In this document: in pieces, positions 54,457 to 61,787 of the stretch
Layout: the number at the start of each line of letters is the position of its first letter
Numbering within the stretch: position 1 is the first letter of the stretch
Source: Gemmatimonadota bacterium
GTDB lineage: Bacteria; Latescibacterota; UBA2968; GCA-2709665
Direction: 5' to 3'
Assembly (NCBI GenBank): GCA_028877215.1
Contig: JAPPFJ010000002.1
Span: 1 to 64,000, forward strand
DNA: 64,000 nt
Notes under the pieces: generated by a model
Database searches by the model: none
What the model was told of the DNA's origin: nothing
Seen by the model: only the letters and a program-made list of their open reading frames with translations
Made by a program: the position numbers and the translations under genes

Positions 54457-54840
54457 ATGAACGAGAAAGATCTGAAATACTTCCGGGAGATCCTGGAAAG
54501 AAAGCGGTTGTCCATCGTTCAGGATCTGGGGATGCTCGAGCAGCGATCCATGCATGCAACCTCCGAAGAGGCATCGGGCGGGCAGATTTACTCGGATCAC
54601 ATGCCGGAACTGGGCAGCGATTCGATCGAGCGGGAGAAGGCGTTCCTCTTCGCTTCCCGGGACGGCGCGTATCTGGCACAGCTGGAGGACGCGCTCGAGC
54701 GCATAAAGCGCGGGACGTTTGGCGCATGCAGGATCTGCGAAAAGCCGATACCGAAAGCGCGTCTGGAAGCCGTTCCCACAACCAGGTTGTGCGTGCCCTG
54801 CAAAGAAGGCGAACAGCGGCGGGGTGTTCGCGCCACATAA
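54457..54840 (+). CDS. TraR/DksA family zinc-finger protein
   Basis: A 127-residue protein with a coiled-coil N-terminus and the C-terminal four-cysteine zinc finger CRIC...CVPC (residues ~93-117). DksA-type proteins enter the RNA polymerase secondary channel and adjust transcription with ppGpp; shorter relatives have unknown roles. The acidic tip motif of E. coli DksA (DxxDxA) is not evident, so a DksA-like role is not assured. The next gene is lspA, a common arrangement. Confidence 0.88.
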   Translation: MNEKDLKYFREILERKRLSIVQDLGMLEQRSMHATSEEASGGQIYSDHMPELGSDSIEREKAFLFASRDGAYLAQLEDALERIKRGTFGACRICEKPIPKARLEAVPTTRLCVPCKEGEQRRGVRAT

Positions 54841-54900
54841 TTCACTTGCTGCATTTCCGGGTGAACGGACTCAATCGGTCCGTCGCCAGGGGAGGCCGGT

Positions 54901-55365
54901 GTGCGGAGCCTCTGGATATCGGGTGTCGTCCTCGTTCTGGACCAGGTGTCGAAGCGGATGGTGATGGAATCGATGGTCCTCGGAGACTCGATTCCCGTAC
55001 TGGGCTCATTCTTCAGGTTGACCTATATACAAAACCCCGGCGCCGTGTTCGGATTGAGGCTCGGGGGAAATGTCGCACACCTCGTGTTCGCCGGGGCGGC
55101 AATGATTATCGTGGCGGTGATGTGGCTCCGTCTGCCGCCCGGTCAGCGGGTGGCTTCGGCCGGTCTGGCGCTTGTGCTGGGCGGGGCTGTCGGCAACGTA
55201 ATCGACCGGATCCGATTCGGCGCGGTGGTCGATTTTCTGGATTTCGGACTCGGGTCCGTTCGGTGGTGGGTGTTCAACGTCGCCGATGCTTCCGTCACGG
55301 TTGGCGCCGGGCTGTTGATACTGGGTTGTGGCATACTCAAGGGCGGAAAGGATGAGGCAGTTTGA
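54901..55365 (+). CDS. lspA: lipoprotein signal peptidase
   Basis: A 154-residue membrane aspartyl protease that cuts prolipoproteins ahead of the lipidated cysteine. The catalytic aspartates are D102 in GNVIDRIR and D129 in FNVADAS. Four hydrophobic helices. GTG at 54901 follows GGAGG. It overlaps rluD by 14 bases. Confidence 0.95.
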   Translation: MRSLWISGVVLVLDQVSKRMVMESMVLGDSIPVLGSFFRLTYIQNPGAVFGLRLGGNVAHLVFAGAAMIIVAVMWLRLPPGQRVASAGLALVLGGAVGNVIDRIRFGAVVDFLDFGLGSVRWWVFNVADASVTVGAGLLILGCGILKGGKDEAV

Positions 55366-56317
55366 AGTTACCGTCCTTCCGGAACACGCGGGCTGTCGAC
55401 TCGACCGGATGCTGGCGGCCGTCTGCGAAGCGCTCTCCCGGTCCAGAATCCAGGCGTTGATCGCCTCCGGGGAAGTACTTGCAAGGGGCGAACGGGTTCG
55501 ATCCAGCTACAGGGTTTCGGACGGCGAAGAGATCGTGGTTCGTCTGCCGGATCCCGAGCCCGCCGGACTCGATCCAGAGGACATTCCTCTGGACGTTTTT
55601 TTTGAAGACGGGCATCTGCTTGTCGTGAACAAGCCGGCGGGCCTGGTTGTACACCCCACGGGCCGGATGCGGTCGGGCACGCTGGTTAACGGTCTCCTGG
55701 CCCATTGCGACGGTCTCTCCGGGATCAACGGCGTACTTCGTCCGGGAATTGTGCACCGGCTGGACAGAGAGACATCGGGTCTGCTCATGGTGGCCAAGGA
55801 CGACGCGGCTCATCGGGGGCTTGCGGCGCAACTGGAGGCGCGCACGGCGATGAGGCGTTATACCGGCTTCGCATGGGGTCAGCCACAGTCGCAACGCGGT
55901 CGCATCGAGGCGGCCATCGGGCGGAGTCCTGCAGACCGCCGGCGCATGGCCGTCGTGGACACCGGAGGGCGTTTTGCCGCCACCCGGTACGAGGTAAAAG
56001 CATTTAATGGATTCGCGTCGACGCTGGAATTGAGCCTGGAGACAGGGCGAACCCACCAGATTCGCGTCCATCTCGCCCACGTCGGCCATCCGATTTTTGG
56101 GGATTCCGCCTACGGAGGGGGTGCGAAACGAATTCGAGGCATCTCGCCTACCTTCCGGATTGCGGCCGGGGCGGCCCTGAATCTGGCGAACCGGCAGATG
56201 TTGCACGCCGGATCCCTCGGATTCGTGCATCCGGTCACGGGCAAAGCGCTCGAGTTCCACGCGGAACTGCCTGAAGACATGCGCCGTGTCCGAGACCTGC
56301 TCTCGTCCGGCTGCTGA
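55352..56317 (+). CDS. rluD: RluA/RluD family rRNA pseudouridine synthase
   Basis: A 321-residue enzyme: an S4 RNA-binding domain (residues ~15-70), then the catalytic domain with D138 in HRLDRETSG and the GRTHQIRVH strand. RluD modifies U1911/1915/1917 of 23S rRNA; RluC-like specificity is possible, so the symbol is provisional. The ATG at 55352 lies within lspA with GGAAAGG upstream, indicating coupling. Confidence 0.85.
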   Translation: MRQFEVTVLPEHAGCRLDRMLAAVCEALSRSRIQALIASGEVLARGERVRSSYRVSDGEEIVVRLPDPEPAGLDPEDIPLDVFFEDGHLLVVNKPAGLVVHPTGRMRSGTLVNGLLAHCDGLSGINGVLRPGIVHRLDRETSGLLMVAKDDAAHRGLAAQLEARTAMRRYTGFAWGQPQSQRGRIEAAIGRSPADRRRMAVVDTGGRFAATRYEVKAFNGFASTLELSLETGRTHQIRVHLAHVGHPIFGDSAYGGGAKRIRGISPTFRIAAGAALNLANRQMLHAGSLGFVHPVTGKALEFHAELPEDMRRVRDLLSSGC

Positions 56318-56341
56318 CGGGACAGCGCAGTCTGCCGGCTG

Positions 56342-56387
56342 AAACAAAAAAAGAGCGTCAACCGGATCGGGTTGGCGCTCTTCCCTT
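56342..56387. terminator. bidirectional rho-independent terminator
   Basis: GAGCGTCAACC (56353-56363) pairs with GGTTGGCGCTC (56370-56380), with one G-U pair. An A-rich run lies on the left and TTCCCTTT on the right. It separates rluD from the convergent ferredoxin gene. Confidence 0.8.
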
Positions 56388-56408
56388 TGACAGATGGTGG
56401 ATGACGGT

Positions 56409-57188
56409 CTACAACGTCCCCACGGGGATGCCGTACGCCTCTTCAACCTGCTGGGTGCCCACCATTTCGATGGCTTCCCACGGGCAGATATGTACGCACT
56501 GGATGCATCCGATACAGTCTTCCAGCCGGACTTCACAGAACGTGCCGATGCCGTCCAGGCCGGCGTCGGCAACGTCAACTTCCTCGATACAGTCCGTTGG
56601 ACAGACTTCGATGCAGGCGTTGCAGCCTGTACAATAGTCCGGGTTGATGATGGCGATATGCCGCGGCCGCTTCTTCTTGGCCGTCATGCCGGAGCGGGAC
56701 TCCAGCCAGAGGTGTTCGTGATAGTCGACGCGTTCCTTCCTGGAGATTCGTTCCGGACGGTAGACCTCGGACTTCGGGGCGAATTCCAGCGTACCCTCAG
56801 CGTGGGCGTGGCTGAGGCGGTACCGGTCCGCGGTAATGAGCTGGTCGGGGTCGTCATCGTATACGAAGCTGACGAGGTCGTAGCGGATACCCACGGTCCG
56901 TCCGGCACGCCCGTTCAGTTTGAAATGCATGCCGGGCCTGAATTCGAGAATGGCAAGGCCGGCGGGTTCGCTTTCGACTTCCGCGACGGCGGTCGCGGCT
57001 TCCGGTGCAGCTTTGGCTGCGTTGGACGCGGCTGCCGAGGCGTCGCCGGCACCCTCTTTGGCTTTCCGCATGGCTTCGGCCTTGGCCCTGGCCCGCGCCA
57101 CCCGGTCGGAGATGTTGTCAAATTGGGTGAGGTCGACGTTCACTGAGTCGCAATCTCCGGTTGGAATGTGCCTGTCTGCGTGACTCAT
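56409..57188 (-). CDS. ferredoxin-domain protein with N-terminal helical motif
   Basis: A 259-residue protein. The C-terminus binds two [4Fe-4S] clusters: C186, C189, C192, C196 (CTGCNACIEVC) and C225, C228, C231, C235 (CIGCIQCVHIC). A middle region (75-165) is unrecognised. Residues 18-45 carry a motif (DNISDRVARARAKAEAMRKA) that occurs twice at the N-terminus of the Rieske protein at 58700. No membrane span, so it is cytoplasmic. It probably delivers electrons to or from the neighbouring Rieske/cytochrome b complex. Its own promoter lies just upstream. Confidence 0.85.
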   Translation of the reverse strand: MSHADRHIPTGDCDSVNVDLTQFDNISDRVARARAKAEAMRKAKEGAGDASAAASNAAKAAPEAATAVAEVESEPAGLAILEFRPGMHFKLNGRAGRTVGIRYDLVSFVYDDDPDQLITADRYRLSHAHAEGTLEFAPKSEVYRPERISRKERVDYHEHLWLESRSGMTAKKKRPRHIAIINPDYCTGCNACIEVCPTDCIEEVDVADAGLDGIGTFCEVRLEDCIGCIQCVHICPWEAIEMVGTQQVEEAYGIPVGTL

Positions 57189-57201
57189 GCGATTCAGGGC
57201 T

Positions 57202-57230
57202 AAAATAAGGTGTTTCACCAGGGTTGTCAA
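57202..57230 (-). promoter_or_regulatory. sigma-70-type promoter
   Basis: On the minus strand: TTGACA (57230-57225), a 17-base spacer, TATTTT (57207-57202), 14 bases before the ferredoxin ATG, so the leader would be very short. Confidence 0.6.
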
Positions 57231-57277
57231 GGATGAATCGGCGGTTGAATGGTCAGGAATTCGCGGGTCAGGACACC
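57231..57277. repeat. 47-bp dispersed repeat, copy 2
   Basis: Same length as the copy at 7-53, with the conserved start GGATGAATCGGCGG and end GGACACC. It lies between the two divergent promoters. Confidence 0.6.
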
Positions 57278-57281
57278 GACC

Positions 57282-57311
57282 TTGACAGCGTATGTCGCCT
57301 CTGGTTATATT
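57282..57311 (+). promoter_or_regulatory. sigma-70-type promoter
   Basis: TTGACA at 57282-57287, followed by TTATAT (17-base spacing) or TATATT (18) at 57305-57311. It would drive the HEAT-repeat gene through the MITE-like element. Confidence 0.65.
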
Positions 57312-57341
57312 GGACCCTGTGTACTTCCGGGTCGGCTCTGA

Positions 57342-57501
57342 CAGCCCGTTGAAAAAGTCCATCCGGGCTGCGGCCGGCCCTTGCGGTCGAAATACGGCGT
57401 TGCGCGCCCTCGCCGAATCGCAGGATGGGACTCGGTTGCGCGCCTTGTCTTCGGCCACAATGGCTCGGCCTCGCCTGCAGAGCGACTTTATCAACGGACT
57501 G
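57342..57501. repeat. MITE-like family A, longest copy
   Basis: A 160-bp element. Left end CAGCCCGTTGAAAAAGTC and right end GACTTTATCAACGGACTG are inverted repeats with two mismatches. No transposase and no clear target duplication. It forms much of the 5' leader of the HEAT-repeat gene. Confidence 0.8.
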
Positions 57502-57531
57502 TTAAGGTGTTTTTTGGACAGAGGTTGTCGT

Positions 57532-58440
57532 ATGGACCAGCAGACTCCCGAAGAGGAACTCAGAAAAATCGCCGAAGACGCCACCGCTCCGGTTTCGGAC
57601 GCGGACGTCTCGCGGGCGAGACTGGTCTCGCAGTTCGTCATTTTTCCCGTGGCGATCATTCTGGTCGGGCTTGCAATATACCTGGGACTGGGGCTGTTGA
57701 CGGTCGAGCGAAAGACGGCGGAAGACTATCTCAATACAATTCGGGTGGGCGGAATCAACAGCCGGTGGCAGGCCGCGTACGAACTGGCCACCGTCCTGGA
57801 CCAGGAGCAGCGCGAAGGACGGATCGGCCGCAGGTTCGTCCGGGAGTTGATCCGGGTGTTCGAGGCTTCCCGGTCGGACGACCCCCGCGTCAGGCGTTTT
57901 CTGGCCGCGGCCATGGGAAGGGTACAGGATTCCGAACTCGTCGGGGTTCTGATCGCCTCATTGGAAGACCCTGACGACGAAACCCGGATCAACGCGATGT
58001 TTTCGCTGAGGGCGCAGGGAGACCCGGTCGCCGTGCCGCACCTGATCAGAATCGCATCGAACGACGACGCGGGATTGCGCAAGGCCGCGGTATACGCTCT
58101 GGGGGGATTGGACGACCCTCTCGTTCCGCCGGCGCTGGAACAGGCGCTTCACGACCGCGCGCCCGACGTGCGCTGGAATGCCGCCCTGCAGTTGGCCGGC
58201 GCGGGAAATAATGCGGGCCTGGAGGTGCTGGAGGAGTTGTTGAGCCCGGGATACCTGGAAGGGTTCGATCGGATAAGTGGTGAGGCCCGTCGCAATATTC
58301 TTGTCGAGGCCATCAGGGCCGTGGGCATGCTCAACGCCAGGTCCCTGACCCCCGCCCTGCAGCGCCTGCGCGAACAGGATCCGGACCTGCGGGTCCGGCA
58401 GGCCGCCATAGAAATCCTGAATGTATGGGGGAAGAGATGA
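57532..58440 (+). CDS. membrane protein with HEAT-like repeats
   Basis: A 302-residue protein. One membrane span at about residues 31-56 is followed by HEAT/PBS-lyase-like helical repeats: units such as VAVPHLIRIASNDDAGLRKA, ALEQALHDRAPDVRWNAA and LQRLREQDPDLRVRQAA. Such repeats act as protein-protein scaffolds. Its place at the head of the Rieske/cytochrome b block suggests an assembly or anchoring role. It ends in a terminator, so it may be a separate unit. Confidence 0.7.
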   Translation: MDQQTPEEELRKIAEDATAPVSDADVSRARLVSQFVIFPVAIILVGLAIYLGLGLLTVERKTAEDYLNTIRVGGINSRWQAAYELATVLDQEQREGRIGRRFVRELIRVFEASRSDDPRVRRFLAAAMGRVQDSELVGVLIASLEDPDDETRINAMFSLRAQGDPVAVPHLIRIASNDDAGLRKAAVYALGGLDDPLVPPALEQALHDRAPDVRWNAALQLAGAGNNAGLEVLEELLSPGYLEGFDRISGEARRNILVEAIRAVGMLNARSLTPALQRLREQDPDLRVRQAAIEILNVWGKR

Positions 58441-58469
58441 ACAGCGCGAACAGACGGTATTGCAGCGGG

Positions 58470-58509
58470 GGATCCGGCCTTTTATGAGTGCCTGTCGGGT
58501 CCCTTTTTC
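58470..58509 (+). terminator. rho-independent terminator
   Basis: GGGATCCGGC (58470-58479) pairs with GTCGGGTCCC (58495-58504) with two G-U pairs, followed by five T. Confidence 0.55.
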
Positions 58510-58547
58510 AATGCGTCAGGGAGGTCCTGATCCCGGGAAAATCTCGC

Positions 58548-58576
58548 TTGACAATTCGGGATGGTTTCAATATATT
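58548..58576 (+). promoter_or_regulatory. sigma-70-type promoter of the Rieske operon
   Basis: TTGACA at 58548-58553, an exact 17-base spacer, TATATT at 58571-58576. The leader to the Rieske ATG is about 120 bases. Confidence 0.7.
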
Positions 58577-58699
58577 TGGCCGGTGTATTTTGGGCTGTAA
58601 GTGATTCAATTTCCAGTATTTCCCTGTCTTATATCACGTATAACCAAGTCCTGAAGTGTTTCCGCTCGAAAACCGCTCGGCAGGTTTCCGGGGGATAAC

Positions 58700-59650
58700 A
58701 TGTCGGAAGACAAAATCGATCTGTCGGAATTCGACGAAATTCCGGATCGGGTGGCCAGGGCCAAGGCGAAGGCGGAGGCGATTCGCAAGGCCCGGGAGGC
58801 CGCCGCGGGCGATGAGTCTGCGGCAAAGCCGGCGGAGGGAGCGTCCGCGCTGGCCGCCGACGATTCCGGTGGCGATACCGGAGCCGCCGAGGTGGATCTT
58901 TCGTCGCTTGACGATATCCAGGACCGCGTTGCCCGCGCGAAGGCCAAGGCGGAGTTGATACGCAAGGCCCGTGGTGGCGGCAAGGCCGCGCCGGCAGGCG
59001 CGCCTGCCAAAAAAGCAGCGACCACCGCGGACAGGGCCGCGGCCGCCCGCGCGTTAACGCAGAAAACCGACGAGCCGGCCGCGGAACGCGTGATCGTGCA
59101 GACGTCGCCCGCCCCGCCCGCGATTCGCCCCGGGCCGGAGAGAACACAGTCCGTGGCCGAAGGTGGCATGACCACCCGCCGCGGATTTTTTACGTGGTTG
59201 ACCCTGGCATGGGCGTCATTTTCGGTCGCTTCGACTGCGGGACTTCTGGGTTTCGCACGCTTCCTGTTCCCGAATGTGCTGTTCGAGCCGCCCCAGTCAT
59301 TCAAGATCGGGTTCGCGGATGACTACGACCTGGGTGTGGATGAACGCTGGAAAGACAAGTTCAGCGTCTGGATTGTAAAGACCACGCAGGATATGTTCGC
59401 GCTTATTTCGGTTTGCACGCATCTGGGTTGTACGCCCAACTGGCTTGGAAACGAACAGAAATTCAAGTGTCCCTGTCACGGCAGCGGTTTTTATATGACG
59501 GGCATCAATTTCGAGGGTCCGGCCCCGCGTCCGCTGGAAAGGGCTCGCATCGTACTTGCCGAGGACGGCCAGGTACTGGTCGACAAAACACGGAAATTCC
59601 AGTATGAAAAAGGGCACTGGGACAACCCGGAGTCCTTTTTGCGTATTTGA
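58700..59650 (+). CDS. Rieske iron-sulfur protein with a long N-terminal extension
   Basis: A 316-residue subunit of a bc1/b6f-type complex. The [2Fe-2S] ligands are C239 and H241 (CTHLGC) and C257 and H260 (CPCHGS), with C244-C259 as the disulfide. A Tat-type anchor starts at TRRGFF (159-164) before a membrane helix. The first ~155 residues are an Ala- and Lys-rich extension with a 28-residue motif present twice (6-33 and 65-92; core DRVARAKAKAE), also found once in the divergent ferredoxin. Ordinary Rieske proteins lack this extension. It would lie on the cytoplasmic side. First gene of the operon. Confidence 0.9.
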   Translation: MSEDKIDLSEFDEIPDRVARAKAKAEAIRKAREAAAGDESAAKPAEGASALAADDSGGDTGAAEVDLSSLDDIQDRVARAKAKAELIRKARGGGKAAPAGAPAKKAATTADRAAAARALTQKTDEPAAERVIVQTSPAPPAIRPGPERTQSVAEGGMTTRRGFFTWLTLAWASFSVASTAGLLGFARFLFPNVLFEPPQSFKIGFADDYDLGVDERWKDKFSVWIVKTTQDMFALISVCTHLGCTPNWLGNEQKFKCPCHGSGFYMTGINFEGPAPRPLERARIVLAEDGQVLVDKTRKFQYEKGHWDNPESFLRI

Positions 59651-59769
59651 ACAAGCTGTCGAAAATTCACCTCCGCGGTTTTCGCGGGGGCGCAGGTACC
59701 CTTCTGAAGCCTCCTTCACGCGGTTTTCTTGTCAGTTTCAGTATTGCGGTATAATCGGGAGAACACGAT

Positions 59770-60555
59770 ATGCCGAAATTTTCCGGCCTCCTGGACCGGA
59801 CAAAACGCTCTCAAATATGGAAGTCCGTCTTCCGGCACGACGTGCCGAGAGACGAACGCGGCCGGGCGCAGGTGGTGTTGACGAACGTCTTCCTGCATCT
59901 GCATCCCGTTCGGACCCCGAAATCAGGAATCCGGGTGCGCTACACGTGGTGTATGGGTGGGCTCACCTTTTTTATTTTTCTGATCGAGACCATAACCGGC
60001 ATTCTGCTCATGTTCTACTACCGGCCCACGCTCGAATACGCCTATACCGACATCATCGACCTGGGCGAGCAGGTGCCGTTGGGAATCATGCGGGAGATCC
60101 ATCGCTGGGGCGCCCACGCGATGATCATTACGGTCTGGCTGCATATGTTGCGCGTGTTTATGACGGGATCTTACAAGCCTCCCCGGGAATTCAACTGGGC
60201 GATCGGCGTCATTCTGTTGCTGCTGACGTTGCTCTTGAGTTTTACCGGGTATCTGTTGCCCTGGGACCAGCTTGCCATCTGGGCGATAACCGTAGGAGCG
60301 AATATGGCGCGGGCAACCCCGTTTCTCGGTCACGAGGGGCCGGGTGCGGCGTTTCTGGTACTCGGCGACATCAATCTCGTTCACGCAGGCGACGATGCCC
60401 GTTTCGCGTTGCTTGGGGGTCGGTTCGTCGGGGAAGGCGCGCTTCTGAGGTTCTATGTCCTGCATTGTCTCTTCATCCCGTTCGTTGCGGCTGTCCTGAT
60501 GGCTGTCCACTTCTGGCGGGTCCGAAAAGACGGAGGGATTTCCGGCCCGATGTAG
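59770..60555 (+). CDS. cytochrome b N-terminal (b6-like) subunit
   Basis: A 261-residue membrane protein carrying the two b-hemes of a quinol-oxidising complex. Heme ligands pair as H111/H125 and H232/H247, with the 14- and 15-residue spacing of b6-type proteins. [13 protein letters not shown] is the quinol-site loop. About four membrane helices. With the next gene it forms a split cytochrome b, as in b6f and many bacterial complexes. Confidence 0.9.
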   Translation: MPKFSGLLDRTKRSQIWKSVFRHDVPRDERGRAQVVLTNVFLHLHPVRTPKSGIRVRYTWCMGGLTFFIFLIETITGILLMFYYRPTLEYAYTDIIDLGEQVPLGIMREIHRWGAHAMIITVWLHMLRVFMTGSYKPPREFNWAIGVILLLLTLLLSFTGYLLPWDQLAIWAITVGANMARATPFLGHEGPGAAFLVLGDINLVHAGDDARFALLGGRFVGEGALLRFYVLHCLFIPFVAAVLMAVHFWRVRKDGGISGPM

Positions 60556-60600
60556 TAACGTCCCCGGTGTGGCGGATACGGGGAATCTTCGAGGTAGACG

Positions 60601-61677
60601 ATGGACGTTCTGAAAGGCTTCGTTAACTGGCTTCTCACGCCTGAATATTTCCTGCCGTTGTTCGCCGTGCTTTTTTTCCTGGCCTTGCGGACCCGCTGGG
60701 TCTGGACGGTCCGGTTCGGCCTCCCCGCCCTGATCATCTCCATTGTGTTTTTCCTTGTAAGTTTTCAGGACGAGAATTTCCGCATCATTGTGACAAAGGG
60801 AGACAATATACCCATTGTCATGCTGCTGTTTCTGGTGGGTTTCTTTGTCTGGTACAGTCTGAAGCAGGGATACGACAACGACGCACGGATCGCCCGTGGC
60901 GAAGGGCCGATCGAGAAAGCCGAATTCAAGGAAAAGGTCCTCACGTGGCCCCATCTTGTCTACACGGAGTTGATCTGCCTGACCCTGGCTACTGTGTTCC
61001 TGGTTCTCTGGTCCGTGCTCATCAAGGCGCCCATCGAGGAGCCGGCCAACCCGGCGAAAACACCCAATCCTTCCAAGGCGCCCTGGTATTTCCTGGGGCT
61101 GCAGGAAATGCTGGTGTATTACGATCCATGGATCGCCGGGGTTGTCCTGCCCACCCTCGTCATCGTGGGGCTCATGGCCATTCCGTATATCGACCGGAAT
61201 CCCAAGGGGCTGGGCTATTACACGTTCAAGGAACGCCGGTTCGCCATTACGGTATTTCTATTCGGTTTTGTGGTGCTGTGGGTGCTGCTTATCATGATTG
61301 GCACGTTTCTGCGCGGCCCGAACTGGAACTTCTTCGGACCCTACGAATTCTGGGACGTGCACAAACTGGAAGCCCTGGTCAACGTCAATCTGTCGGAGTA
61401 CATCTACGTCCAGTGGCTTGGAACCGGTTTGCCATCGTTCTGGTTGACGCGCGAGATATGGGGTTTTCTGGTGGTCATCCTGTATTTTCTGGTGCCGCCG
61501 CCCTTGCTTGCGCAGACCGTGTTCAAGGAATTCTACAAGACGATGGGGTTTGCCCGCTATAGCGTGATGATTTTCTTCTTCCTCTGTATGGTCGCCCTCC
61601 CCATCAAGATGCTGCTTCGCTGGCTGTTCAACCTGAAGTACATTGTCGCCATACCGGAGTATTTCTTCAATATCTGA
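60601..61677 (+). CDS. cytochrome b C-terminal (subunit IV-like) protein with extra helices
   Basis: A 358-residue membrane protein. TPNPSKAPWYFLGLQEML with VLP is the subunit IV signature that completes the quinol-oxidation site. It is about twice the size of PetD (~160): two or three extra N-terminal helices (residues 15-90) and a C-terminal membrane region after residue 200 lie outside the core. No cytochrome motif. Directly downstream of the b6-like gene. Confidence 0.88.
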   Translation: MDVLKGFVNWLLTPEYFLPLFAVLFFLALRTRWVWTVRFGLPALIISIVFFLVSFQDENFRIIVTKGDNIPIVMLLFLVGFFVWYSLKQGYDNDARIARGEGPIEKAEFKEKVLTWPHLVYTELICLTLATVFLVLWSVLIKAPIEEPANPAKTPNPSKAPWYFLGLQEMLVYYDPWIAGVVLPTLVIVGLMAIPYIDRNPKGLGYYTFKERRFAITVFLFGFVVLWVLLIMIGTFLRGPNWNFFGPYEFWDVHKLEALVNVNLSEYIYVQWLGTGLPSFWLTREIWGFLVVILYFLVPPPLLAQTVFKEFYKTMGFARYSVMIFFFLCMVALPIKMLLRWLFNLKYIVAIPEYFFNI

Positions 61678-61679
61678 GG

Positions 61680-61787
61680 ATTTTCGTTTGGTTTCCGGCG
61701 CCGCTGCAACATTCCGTGGTATATCTGATTGGGCTGGTGGCGTCACTCAGGGTGTACGCCACCGCCCCGGAGCCGTTCGATGAATGA
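61680..61787 (+). CDS. possible very small membrane protein
   Basis: A 35-codon frame (VWFPAPLQHSVVYLIGLVAS in its middle) with one hydrophobic segment. It would have to begin with ATT at 61680, next to GAGG, or a non-standard codon. Its stop overlaps the next gene. A competing 31-codon frame starts with TTG at 61688 at better spacing but is less hydrophobic. Neither is secure. Confidence 0.2.
   Translation: MFVWFPAPLQHSVVYLIGLVASLRVYATAPEPFDE

Larger units (their letters stand above)
57189..57531. other. divergent regulatory region of the respiratory block
   Basis: 343 bases between the ferredoxin gene and the HEAT-repeat gene. It holds one promoter on each strand, the 47-bp repeat (57231-57277) and a full MITE-like element (57342-57501) inside the leader of the HEAT-repeat gene. 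Confidence 0.6.

Noticed and set aside
55500..55520. tRNA-like GGGTTCGATCC motif
   Set aside because: It lies inside rluD in frame and no cloverleaf can be drawn around it.
57344..57531. N-terminal extension of the HEAT-repeat protein encoded by the MITE-like element
   Set aside because: The frame is open through the repeat, but the same peptide pattern arises in the copy at 54258 with no gene; the ATG at 57532 heads the real domain.
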